Positions 25,410 through 35,481 of a stretch of DNA of 64,000 nt are shown here, in pieces. The stretch lies in the NCBI GenBank assembly GCA_021292105.1, contig CM037869.1, positions 2,637,001 through 2,701,000 on the forward strand, written 5' to 3'. Position 1 is the stretch's first letter. Each line of letters opens with the position of its first letter. The notes beneath the pieces are model-generated. The model made no database searches. It was given only the letters and a program-made list of their open reading frames with translations, and was not told the DNA's origin. The position numbers and the translations under genes were made by a program. This DNA is from Anadara kagoshimensis (Eukaryota; Mollusca; Bivalvia; Arcoida; Arcidae).

Positions 25410-25625
25410 CAGAAACTAATGCATATCCAAACCACAATCCCAAAGCAAAATGAAAACTTTCAAACAAAAAAAATTGGAACGTGAACGTGAACTTCCATCA
25501 AGGAAGTGATACCGGGTGATCTAGAAGAAAAAGGACCTCACTACACCAGCCACATGTGTAACACAAACTGAGAATGTAAGGAACATGCAACTATGGTTCT
25601 TCAAATACAGGCACATTAATTTTTG
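25410..25625 (-). repeat. Penelope-like 3' end, truncated copy
   Basis: In plus orientation: 'aactaatgcatatccaaacc', 'ccatcaaggaagtgata', then 'acatgcaactatgg'. More diverged than most copies. Confidence 0.7.
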
Positions 25626-26069
25626 ATAAATTATAAAACAAGATTGTGATGCCGGATATTTTGAGTTACTATACTGTAGCCCAATATAATTTTAACGACT
25701 CCATATATTTCCATATTAGGTCATTACTTCATGTAACCAATTTCCCCATGGAAGATTCAACATGTTTTCGCAAACCGCTTTGACAACGCCACTGTTGATT
25801 TAGGCTATATGGAACGTAATCACTATTGACCGAATATTCCACAGTCTCTAATGACATGATATAACCTAATTGACCAATAGGAATAAAGGATTTTTATCTG
25901 AGGTGGGATAAAGCAGATTTCTTTGATGCCGATACTGATATGTATGAATGGACAAAGACAAACATAAAATTTTCCTATTTTGCAGGCTTATATATAACAA
26001 ATTGTGAAGTTACTAGACGTATTATGCTTTGGGTCACTGCTTTGTATTACATAATTATGTAAAAAAAAA

Positions 26070-26480
26070 ACCACAATACAAAAGTTTAGTAAAACATTTA
26101 AAACTGGCAATTTCCATCAGGTAAGGGTAACCACCTCCTGCTTAGCTAACCACACCGGCACGTTTGTATTCAACATTGAGAATGAAGGTAACATTTAGAT
26201 TTTGCATGGTAATTTTACATACCGAGACACCAAACTTACAAGAATCTTTTATGCAATAGATTCATCCGGGACCAAAAGTTGTGTTACAAGGTATTCCATG
26301 TATCTTTTTGATGTGCAATGCAATGCCTAATTTAACTCCATTACGGCAAAATACCAGAAGAGCTTTGATAAGCCCGTATTGCATTTGCTGTGTCAACATT
26401 ATTGTTTTAACTAGTTTGCTTCGTTGTATAAAGTTCACAAAGCGGGAGAATTCCCTAGCACAGCATATTGTAAAAATGCA
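26070..26480 (-). repeat. diverged Penelope-like 3' copy
   Basis: 'tccatcaggtaagggtaacc', 'acctcctgcttagctaacca' and 'tttgcatggtaattttacat' follow the family order at 26110-26230. The RT-tail motif 'tttgcttcgttgtataaagt' is at 26418-26440. Heavily degraded between. Confidence 0.55.
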
Positions 26481-26874
26481 CCGAATGTATCCTTTCATGT
26501 GTCAGATAAGAGGTATAAGTCTAATATAAAGAATAATCAGTAAGTACTCTCATAATGTAGGATATATTTTGTTTGATCGAACAAATGCAATAAAGAGCAC
26601 ATGTGTAGCGATAAAAACATTGAAATAAGTCACGACGAAATATCATTTCCTAATGCAATTCCAAATATGATGATACATATATGTATATCGTTTGTTTGCC
26701 ACGTTTGGGTTTTTGTCTGTTTCATAAGATAGAAAATGCATCACTGCATTCATGCGTTTAAAGAGAGAAAAGTCTGTCACCGAATGTTAGAAGATCTGTT
26801 GGTTTAACCTGACATTTGGTACATATTTTTATTCCATATATGCAACAAATGCCTTAAAAATTAAGGTGTTAATT

Positions 26875-27010
26875 TCACAGTCAAAAACATTCTAAATCAC
26901 AATCCCAAACTAATAACGTAATTGGCAAATTAGTTTTAACACATACAATTCCACCAGGAAAAAGGGGTCGGGTGCTCCGGAAAGATAAGCATTTTTGTAA
27001 GGCCACCTAA
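26875..27010 (-). repeat. diverged Penelope-like 3' end
   Basis: 'aaatcacaatcccaaactaa' and 'ttccaccaggaaaaaggggt', then 'gggtgctccggaaagataag', place it in the family; the right part is lost. A GT-rich low-complexity patch follows at 27044-27095. Confidence 0.55.
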
Positions 27011-27309
27011 GAAAAAAAGGCCATGTGAGCTTATGGCATAAAAGAGTGTGTGTGTATGTGCATGCGTGTTTGCGTACGTATGTATGTGCGTGCATCGTTA
27101 ACACCTATTTCCGACTTCTCCTGGACAGATTTTAATTTAACTTGATAAGAAGTACATATGGGCCTGTGCAATTCACTTGTGGCAATGTCATGGCTACCAC
27201 AACAAGATGAACTAGGGCAGAAAAATTTTTAAAAAATATTCTTCTTCGAAACTAGCCATAGTACAGAAAATCTGATGTGATATTTGGTTTCTATAGGATC
27301 CTAGGCGGC

Positions 27310-28364
27310 CTATAGTTTATCCCTCATTATAAATTGAAAAAACGTCTTAAAGAAATTATTCACTTGTCTTTCTTTTCTTTTTTTAAGCCAAGATACAAAT
27401 ATCTGGTGCTGAACAGGGATTCTGGTCATTTTGTCAAGCACCATACGGATTCCAAACAAAAATATACTGAAGATATCATAAACAAAATGTTGGAGTTTTT
27501 GATAGATAACATATTGTGTTTGGTAATATAGTTTTTCAGCAAACAATCGGTAAACCGATGGGTACAAACTGTGCACCATTGCTTGCTGATTTGTTTCTTT
27601 ATTCTTACGAAGCAAAAGTTATGCAGAACCTTATTAAATCAGGAGAGAAGACTGTCGCCAAATCATTCAATTCAACATACAGATATATAGATGACGTTCT
27701 GTCTCTTAACAATCCTAAATTTGGAGACTATGTAAATGGCATTTATCCTAGTGAGCTTGAAATAAAAGACACGACTGATTCCTCAAGTTCTGCTTCATAT
27801 TTAGACTTATACCTGTATTATGACGCACACGAAAGGCTACATTTGAAACTTTATGACAAACGTGATGACTTCAATTTTTCTATTGTCAACTTTCCCTTTT
27901 TATGCAGCAAAATACCTGCTTCTCCTGCTTATGGTGTATTTGTTTCCCAATTAATACGCTTATGGAAGAGCCTGTTCCCACTACAGGAACTTTGTACAAC
28001 GAAGTAGGCTGCTTGCAAATAAATTGTTGACTCAGGGATATTGCAAGCCTAGGCTTATTAAGGCTCTAAAAAGTTTTATGGCCGTCATCACAGTATTGTT
28101 AATAAGTTTGATGTCTCTGTGTCCAGGATTGCCTTGGATATATTTGACGTCTCATAGTTCCATGTTCCTTTCACACAATTTTGATTACACACGTGACGGG
28201 TGTAGCTAGCTAAACAGGAGGTGCTAACCCTTCCAGAACACCCGGGCTCACTTCCCTGGTGGAAGTTCACGTGTCTAACCTAACTTGTCAGTTTCAAAGT
28301 TTTTACTTTGCTTCTGGATTATGATTCGGACATGAATTAGTATGTTTGTTTTTGATTATGATGT
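27310..28364 (+). pseudogene. Penelope-like retroelement, longest RT copy
   Basis: This 5'-truncated copy holds about 280 codons of reverse transcriptase in broken frames. The first block (27325-27531) ends in YLVLNRDSGHF and KMLEFLIDNI. After a small deletion near 27515-27530 the frame changes to 27516-28007, with the motifs IGKPMGTNCAPLLADLFLY, the catalytic box YRYIDDVLS, the SYLDLYLYYD motif and LKLYDKRDDFNFSIVNFPF. A second break near 28000 separates the tail (near 28024-28075, TQGYCKPRLIKALK). The order of motifs resembles Penelope-like elements (MGxxxxPLLAxLFL, YxDD, FLDL, then a YxKxxDxxxF block). No GIY-YIG endonuclease is seen in this fragment, so the assignment is probable rather than certain. 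The 3' untranslated end (about 28150-28364) is the source of the interspersed family across the window. Confidence 0.7.
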
Positions 28365-28428
28365 AATAAACGATGGGGAAGAAAGTTTGCGCAAATTCAA
28401 TATAAACTGCGAAATAATTTGCGGTCGT

Positions 28429-28718
28429 CTCGCAAATTCAGTCGGCAATAATTTCGTATTATTGTCAGAAATATACTATAATTGTCTAAATTTCTTGCAA
28501 GTTAAAATTTGAAATTCCTCAAAAACTAAGGTATACTCCCTCATGCAAAGTATTTCCTTAGCTTAATTTGGTAAAATATATTTTGGTCCATTTGATAGCT
28601 TTTCCACGTTTTCAAAATAATTTTGATTTTATAATTTTGGTCCAAGCACTACTGGTGAGGAATTGTATTCCGAAACGGCCGTCTAGTGCTGTAAAATTAA
28701 AACTGGTATAATATGTAA
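28429..28718 (+). mobile_element. about 290-bp hammerhead-bearing insertion, absent from arm B
   Basis: Flanks 'ataatttgcggtcgt' and 'ttttcttagattggtatt' are adjacent, apart from about 5 nt, in arm B near 45380-45403. The 290 bp between them exist only in arm A. The unit has a hammerhead near its 3' end and a body shared with 24352-24560 and 34028-34273. It resembles a monomeric retrozyme or a terminal repeat of a Penelope-like element. Confidence 0.65.
28645..28690 (+). ncRNA. type-I hammerhead ribozyme
   Basis: Stem I 5' strand AGCACTA (28645-28651); core CTGGTGA (28652-28658); stem II GGAAT-TGT-ATTCC (28659-28671); GAAA (28672-28675); stem III 'acggccgt' with a tiny loop; cleavage triplet GTC ending at 28683; stem I 3' strand TAGTGCT (28684-28690). 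Stem I is seven perfect pairs and stem II five. The short palindromic stem III is typical of hammerheads in Penelope-like elements and retrozymes. One catalytic-core base differs (A6 to G), which should lower or abolish activity. Confidence 0.8.
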
Positions 28719-28719
28719 T

Positions 28720-31170
28720 TTTCTTAGATTGGTATTTGTCATGTTCGTTGTTACCTTAGGTGAAGGTACTTGCTTTTACAATAAAACTTTCTTCTATAGT
28801 GAATATGTATAGGCTTTGCTTACCTTTCCGGATCACCAGCATCACCCAGCATCACTTGTCTGGTGGAAGCTTGTGTTTTTATTTTGAATTGCCAAAGTTT
28901 CTTCAAGGGGATGAAAAAGTATCCGAAAGTTCTGACAAAACAAATTATTGTCTCCTGAGTTTGTGATATCAATATCATAAGAGAAAATTCCACCAGCAGA
29001 GATACCGGGTCAATGCTTATTGATTGATGAACATATATACTATTTGAAGTAAGTATTAGAAACATTTGAACATGCATCATATTTTATTAAAATCTACGAC
29101 AAATAAAAAACACGAACTTCCCGGTTGGTGTGTAATTTACGATCTAAATGTTTTTTTTTGCAAACTTAAAACGGGTAAAATAACAAATGCATGTATCTCA
29201 GACGAGAAGTGGTTGCAAACAGTGTGGATGCATTCGGAAGTGTCTTGTTTATTTGTTAAAGGTATTTGTTTTTATATTTCTGTTTTTACCATGATATTCA
29301 ATTTAAGTATTATCAATTTTGCTATGAATCATTTGTATTTTTGATAGCTATAGTCTGATACTTTTTAATTAGGAAAATATTCTTTCTGGAAGATGTTAAT
29401 TTATATATGTTTTTGAGATTACCGTTTGAATTCAAATTTTGTCTTTTTGTGCTCAAATGATCATCAGTACTTGTTAAGTGTCCAAACGACAATTAGTTTT
29501 GTGATCTTAATGACTAAAAAAATAGAATGCAATTGTTAAACAAAAACTCGCGGTTAACAAAAGCCAAACATTTGATAAAAGGTGAGGCACAAGTCGTATT
29601 GTCAGATACTAAATATCAATAAAATTGCTATTTGTAGCAATGTATCCTTTAACAGAACATGAGAAATCATTTTTACATCTTTACACTTTTCCACATTTTT
29701 CTTACAGAAAAATATATAAGCGTATCTGCAATTCTTACAATTTAATAGTAGGTGTTATAAAGCCTGGTTTTAAATCTATTTAACTATGTACTATACATAT
29801 GTTATATAAGAATCGCCGTGTATGTCTTTTATTGTGTCATTGTCTACACCATGACCTTCAAGGTATTACTGGATTTCGATCAAACTTGAAACAAATGTAC
29901 ACCATTCGACGATGTGTCCTGGTCACATAAAGGTCAAGATCAAAAGATCAAATCGTAGATTTTGCGGGGGCAGTTTTGTTTTTATGCAGTTGCCTCAAAA
30001 ATCAACTGTTTTATTTTGAGTACATTTGTAAGAATTCTGTCCGATTCGTTTCAAAGGTAATTTTATTTATTTTAGATATTGACTAAAAAGGGCAATGTCT
30101 AGGCATTTGATAGCACATTCCTTAACAGGCAAATGTAAGGGCTCTAATTTTAGTTTGTTGTCGGCAAAATAACCATAAATGCATATAATATCGATAGATA
30201 TTCAAAGAAGGTCATTGTCGCTTCTGCACTTCACATTCTGCATATAAAACCTATTGTAGTGTAATAAATTACAACGCATGTACAATATCCAAAAGACCCC
30301 CCTTTACTTTAATGAAAGATTTATAAATGCCAACATATATATCAAGGAGTTTCTTTTATATAACCAACTTATACTTATATCGAATTTGTAACAGTTTGAT
30401 TTATTGTGTTAGACAAATATAATTAGCTGTTTGGTGTAGTGAGGTAAGAATAAAAAATGATCTTTTTAAAAAAACATATATCAAACCAAAACAAACATAC
30501 CATTCTATGCCAAAGCAACGTTTCTAAAGCAAATTATAAAAACTTAGCAAATTAGGTTGACTATCTGAATTTCCTTAAGGGAAGTAAGACCGGGTGCTGC
30601 GGAAGGGTAAGTACTTCCTGTTAAGCTAGCTGGACCGTCAACGTGTTGGTGTGTTATTGTTTTCCCCTGCATAAGCATTTTTTAAACTATTCGGGCCTGC
30701 AAACTGTAAAAGATACAATAGTATCAATAGCATATTATACTACTGTAAAACAATATTAAACAGAATTTTATCAAAACAAATGCTTACCTGATAAGGATCA
30801 GTTGTATCACACAGGTTAAAATTTAAAAAAAACTTGCATTGATGATGCTGAGTAACAACAAAAGCTATCCTTTGAGGGTGCAACGTCATCAAAATCCAGC
30901 AAAATACGTTAGACAGATTGTTGCCCTTGACAAGGAACACGTTATGGGGATTGCATCCCTTTAAAATTAAAGTATGTTTTAAATGGCTATGATCGATATA
31001 TCAGCGCCCAAATAACATTTTTCTGTACTTGGATAAAGTTCTCAATCCCAGACAAACCTAAACTGTTCTTGATCATTCCGATTATTTAACTATAGATGGT
31101 TCATATAACTGTAGACACAGAATTTTTATTATCTTGATTTAGTCCAAATTAAACGTTCAACAAAATAAAT
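28720..31170. other. duplicated non-coding stretch of arm A
   Basis: Collinear with about 45404-47905. Contains a short Penelope-like fragment (about 28800-28910) and otherwise no exon that stays open in both copies. Confidence 0.5.
30490..30650 (-). repeat. Penelope-like 3' end, arm A copy
   Basis: 'ggaagggtaagtacttcctg' and 'cttaagggaagtaagaccgg' in family order. The same insertion is present at 47160-47325 in arm B, so it predates the duplication. Confidence 0.7.
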
Positions 31171-31174
31171 AAAA

Positions 31175-31670
31175 CAAATGTACAAATCTATGTCCAAGTC
31201 ACAATGCCAAGAAAGTGAAATCATTAAAACTGACAACTTAACTTAAGCACGTGAACTTTCAATAGGGAAGTGAGACCCGGGTGCTCCGGAAGAATAACCA
31301 CATCCTGTTTAGCTAACTACAACCGGCATATTATTTATTTATTTATTTATTATTTATTATTATTTATTACTATAGAATGTCAAATATCTTCAGCGTAATT
31401 TTCTATACAGATACATCGTACTTATCAACAACACCGTGATGACAGTCATTAATCGTTAATAAGTCTGGGCTTAAAATATCCGTCATCAACAATTTATTTG
31501 TCAGCAGCTGTCATTACTGTTTAAAGATTTCGCAGTGAGAACAATCTTTACCAAAACGTACAAGTTGTGAAACATATACAACATAAGCAGGAGAAGCAGA
31601 TATATTGCATTGGAAAGGAAAGTTGACAATTCAAAAATTGAAGTCATCATTTCACGTTTTTCATGTGTTT
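31175..31670 (-). repeat. Penelope-like 3' copy with RT remnant, arm A
   Basis: The 3' untranslated blocks at 31190-31320 are followed, on the minus strand upstream, by RT-tail sequence, including 'acataagcaggagaagcaga' (31578-31600) that matches the 27905 coding region. Shared with arm B at 47905-48365. Confidence 0.7.
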
Positions 31671-31953
31671 CAACTTATGTCAATTACATTGAATCGGTAC
31701 TAGTAAGCATCCTATAGTTATAAATTAAGTGGGGTTCAAAAACTTTTGTAGATAAATAAGTTTAACCCATAGAAACTTTATAGAATGAAGTAAAATGTTC
31801 GACCCAAGGAGACAAATAATGTGTTTACAAGTAGTAATATCAGTCGTGATACTTCCATTTACAAGTTATTGACGATAAAAAAGTGATTTACGTTTTGAAA
31901 ATCGTCATTAAAATATTTTTATTTTGTAGATACTTTGTTTCCTTTAAAGCATC

Positions 31954-34546
31954 ATGGAGCCTGGCACTACCGCACAACCACCACCACCACCACCGCCATA
32001 TTATCTACCAGGGCAAAATTCAGCTGCCCCTAACCTACCTAACCAACAACAACCAGACAGTATTGTTATTGTACAAGATCCAAATTATCAACCGTAAGAT
32101 TCTCTTATGAATTTGTATATTTGCAAACACCATACATTGTATTTAAGAAGTAATTGATACAAGAGGCCCATGGTCCTTGACGCTCACCTGAGGAAGAGTA
32201 CATATCTTATGCAGAGGTTCAATGGTCAATGACATTAATAAAAGAGAATATCAAAATTTTCAGCAGTAAGGGCCAATAATATGCAAGTATTTTTGCAAAT
32301 TAATTATAATAATTATTATATAAGTATGCTATATATAACATATTTAAAGTCTAGCTACAATATATTATTTATAAATAGCTACAACATCTGTATATTAAAA
32401 TGTGCATTAGGCCAATACCTACAATATTCCAATATAGATGCCTTTGGCTCAGGTGAGCTAAAAAACTGTATAGCCCCACTTTTGAGTTAAACAAAAGTTT
32501 CAAATTGTTTTTTGCCTTTTCAAATTGCCCCGTATTACAAGTTTTGTAAGTTTATATCTAACGACATACTCCATGATTTTTTTAGTAATGTTTGTATCTT
32601 TTTGCCTTATTATGCAACAAAATATTTTTGTTCATTTTATTTCTCGCTCAAAGAGAGTTTTTATACGCAATTAATTTGATCATTGCTCGCTCGCCTCTAA
32701 TTTTTGTCAAGGAAATCAGTAGAACTATTAATTAATTTAGAGTGGCCTTCAATTGAATTTTGCTTATGACAATTCAATGCAAACAACGATGCATAATATA
32801 TTGTGTTTAATTTGAGAATTAATTTTACATGCAGGGAAGAGTGTTGTACTTGTTTTTGTACGATAAAATGGATTCTTATTGTGCTCCTCGGAATAATTTT
32901 GTTACCAATTGTTCTGGTTATAACAATTGTAAGTATATAGCTTAAATAAAATAACAAATATATTGACCCATGTCCGAATCACAATCCAGAAGCAAAGTAG
33001 AAACTTTGAAACTGACAAGTAATAAGGTTATACACGTGAACTTCCACTGGGAAAGTGAGGCCAGATGTTCCGGAAGGGTAGGTCCCTCCTGTTTAGCTAG
33101 CTACACTCATTACGTGTGTAATCAAAATTGAATGAAAGTTAAACTTAGTAAAGCAGCAGTTATAATACATCTTTGACGTCAGTGCTAGGAGTAGAGTGAC
33201 TCGGAATGGAGTAATGTTTACAGCGCTCCAGTAAGGATTTTGTCACTTTATATGAAAAAAACCGGTGTTCAGAGAGAACCACCTATATTCGGTAAGCGAC
33301 GTGACATATGTTCTGAATGAGATTCGAAACTAAACGTTGATTGACAAATCCGTAAGGTAGTGCTGAAGAACAGCCGGTCACCGAGTCTTCGTTGGAGTGT
33401 TAGTGGCCTGTAGATACTTTTGTTGAAGGGCGCTTTATGCCATACACAGAGCAACACGACTGATGAGATGAACATATCCAATCAGACCAGACGTGGTTCA
33501 AGGTTCAGTCGATATTTATTTTTATGACACGTTTTCCTTACCTGGAAAAAGTATGATGTGAAAAATAAATTCGAAGTTTCGTCCGTTTTTCTGTCCGTCC
33601 ATACACTTCTTGTCCGGACTTTTTCTTAAATAACTATGAAGCACAATTTTATGAAACTTATTTGAATTATCCAGAGTTGCTTTACTCACTGTTCTGGAAG
33701 TTACGGATTTTGCCTGCCTTATAAAACCTTAAACGGTTATATTTTCTACGCATGGCTGTAGACAAAATCCGATGCGATAGTCATAACTTATAATTTATAT
33801 TTTATATTTTATATTTTGCAAAATTTGCTCGAAAAATTCGTTATGCCTTTTTGCTATAAAAATTTGAAAAATGCCTTCAAATTGTTATGTTCTTACACTT
33901 CTTGTCCGAAGTAATTCTCTGAAGCACGAATCTTTATATTATATTTATCTTCATATTACATTTATACCAGTATTAATTTAAAGTACGAGGCGACTGTATC
34001 GGAATACAATTCCCTATTAGTAGTGCTCTGACAAAAAAGGGTTGAAAATAATCAAGGACCAAAAATATTTAACAAAATTTAAGTAAATCAATACTTTGCA
34101 ACAGGGAGTTTATCTTAGATTTTGAGGATTTTCAGTTTTTAACAAGAAGCAAATTTTGACAAACGTATACAAGTGCATTGCTTACTGAGTTTATTATATA
34201 ATCGATGATGCTTAGTCCACCAGCAGAGGTACACGCTCATTGGTTGCAATTACATTTTTACCGGTGTTTTTAACCACTAGACGGTTGTTTCGGAATACAA
34301 TTCCTCATCAGTAGTGCTTGGATCAAAATTGTGAAACCAAATTTTGTTCAAGGGGTTTACATATCTGATTTAATTTACCCTACTGGGGTGTAGGCGTTTC
34401 TTAATCATCGCCATATTATATTCCCCGTTTTGTTAGTTCATCGTTTCTTTTTAGTTATTATTGATATTGTATTTCAGGTCGCAATAATGTTCTGTCCTGA
34501 CCTCGCCAATAAAAAGGTTGAACATGGAAATGAAAGAAATATGTAA
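31954..34546 (+). CDS. proline-rich single-pass membrane protein, copy A
   Basis: Coding exons 31954-32093, 32835-32928 and 34478-34546, with GT-AG introns and consistent phases, give 100 aa. A 5' untranslated acceptor is visible just upstream ('attttgtag' at 31921-31929). Residues 1-46 are Pro/Gln/Tyr rich (QPPPPPPPYYLPGQ; DSIVIVQDPNYQP). Next come a cysteine cluster (EECCTCFCTIKW), a long hydrophobic segment (about residues 57-83) and a short tail (FCPDLANKKVEHGNERNM). The layout, with a Pro/Tyr-rich N-terminus, an 'SIVIV' patch, a Cys cluster, one membrane helix and a terminal 'CP', resembles BRI3-type small lysosomal membrane proteins, but the match is weak. No signal peptide is seen. A 94-aa paralogue at 48641-50610 shares the exon structure. 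Confidence 0.75.
32160..32461. mobile_element. 302-bp insertion specific to arm A
   Basis: Arm B reads directly 'taattgataaaaactgtat' at 48831-48849. Arm A has 302 bp inserted after 'taattgata'. The insert begins 'caagaggcccatggtccttg' with 'gctcacctgag' and ends 'ggctcaggtgagcta', so its ends carry a short inverted repeat (ctcacctgag / ctcaggtgag). It lies in intron 1 of the copy A gene. Confidence 0.8.
32945..33145 (-). repeat. Penelope-like 3' end in intron 2, arm A
   Basis: 'acccatgtccgaatcacaat', 'acacgtgaacttccactggg', 'ccggaagggtaggtccctcc' in family order. Present at the same place in arm B (49475-49665). Confidence 0.8.
33146..33984. other. intron 2 sequence, copy A gene
   Basis: Collinear with arm B. 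About 33205-33260 resembles a SINE tail on the minus strand, much decayed. Nothing else recognised. Confidence 0.4.
33985..34027 (-). ncRNA. decayed hammerhead motif, downstream member of a pair
   Basis: On the minus strand AGCACTA, CTAATAG (core lost), an intact stem II hairpin, then GATA in place of GAAA and GTC. It corresponds to the single decayed hammerhead of arm B at 50367-50409. Confidence 0.6.
34274..34318 (-). ncRNA. type-I hammerhead ribozyme, intact core
   Basis: Minus-strand order: stem I 5' strand GCACTA; CTGATGA (34311-34305, exact); stem II GGAAT-TGT-ATTCC, five pairs; GAAA (34291-34288, exact); short stem III 'acaaccgt'; GTC (34282-34280); stem I 3' strand TAGTGG. Stem I has five perfect pairs. 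All invariant core positions I can check are present, making this the best active candidate of the window. Cleavage here and at 33992 would release a 288-nt RNA. Confidence 0.8.
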
Positions 34547-34789
34547 TCAGTTCGACATGCTTGAAAAAGTAACTGCAAATATAAGAAGCTTATTATATAC
34601 CCGGTTCAATGAACTGAAAAAGCCAGAAATGTGTATAATTCTAAGAGCCTTTGTGTTAAAAGAAAATATCGACTATTTATTTATTAATATAATAATCTCA
34701 AAAAATGAATAAGTTTACTTGTCGGTTTTAAATACTAGTACATACTTATTAGTAAATTAATAAAGTGTTTTGATATACATTAAACGTTA

Positions 34790-34905
34790 ATGGAGGATTA
34801 TATATACCTCAACAGAGGATGCTTACCCCATCTGGAGCACCAAATCTCATTTCCTGGTGTTTGTCAGTTTCATACAAGAATGTGGATGACGTTGTCACAC
34901 GTAAT
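34790..34905 (+). repeat. diverged Penelope-like 3' fragment, arm A
   Basis: 'gatgcttaccccatctggag' and 'ctcatttcctggtg' match the central 3' untranslated blocks. Matched by 50850-50965 in arm B. Confidence 0.5.
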
Positions 34906-35009
34906 TTCAATAATTATTGATGCATCTTCACATGTTGACCTTCCAATGTACGAGCAGCCGTATCTCGTGTCTCACGATATGTTGTTGACGCTCTCTATCC
35001 TAGTGAGCT

Positions 35010-35430
35010 AGAAATAAAAGATTTAACTTATTTTTCTTTTCTCCTATATATATTAAGACTTATGCTTCAATCATGATCCCAACAAAAGACTGTATTTGAA
35101 ACTATATGACAAACGTGATGATTTCAATTGTCCTATTGTCAATTTTCCGTTTCTAAGCATCAATACACCTACTTCTCATGCTTATGATATATATGTTTCA
35201 CAATAATTACGCTACGGTTGAGCTTGTTTTAACTTCAGGGACTTTATACAGCTTTATACGATGATCAATTAAAGGAGTTACTTCTAACTATATACATCGA
35301 AGCAAGCTGCTAACAAATACATTGTTGACCTAGTATATTGCAACGCTAGGCTTATCAAGGCCGTATAATGAACGTCATCACAATATTGTTGATAACTATT
35401 ATATCTTTGTATCCTAAATTACCCTGGATA
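35010..35430 (+). pseudogene. Penelope-like RT fragment, left part, split by LINE
   Basis: Encodes damaged pieces of the same reverse transcriptase: 'tatatgacaaacgtgatgat' near 35105 matches the YDKRDD region, and 35330-35430 matches the C-terminal tail. The remaining 3' part resumes at 40187 after the LINE. Confidence 0.75.
35419..35430 (+). repeat. LINE target-site duplication, left copy
   Basis: 'ttaccctggata', repeated exactly at 40187-40198. Up to three further A residues could belong to it but merge with the poly-A tail on the right. Confidence 0.95.
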
Positions 35431-35481
35431 AGAATGTTGTGTGTTTATATGTAGAATATGTAATACTTAAGATTTATAATT

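Noticed and set aside
30740..30940. 66-codon minus-strand open frame in arm A
   Set aside because: The counterpart in arm B (47412-47639) has a different N-terminal part caused by indels, so there is no sign of protein conservation.
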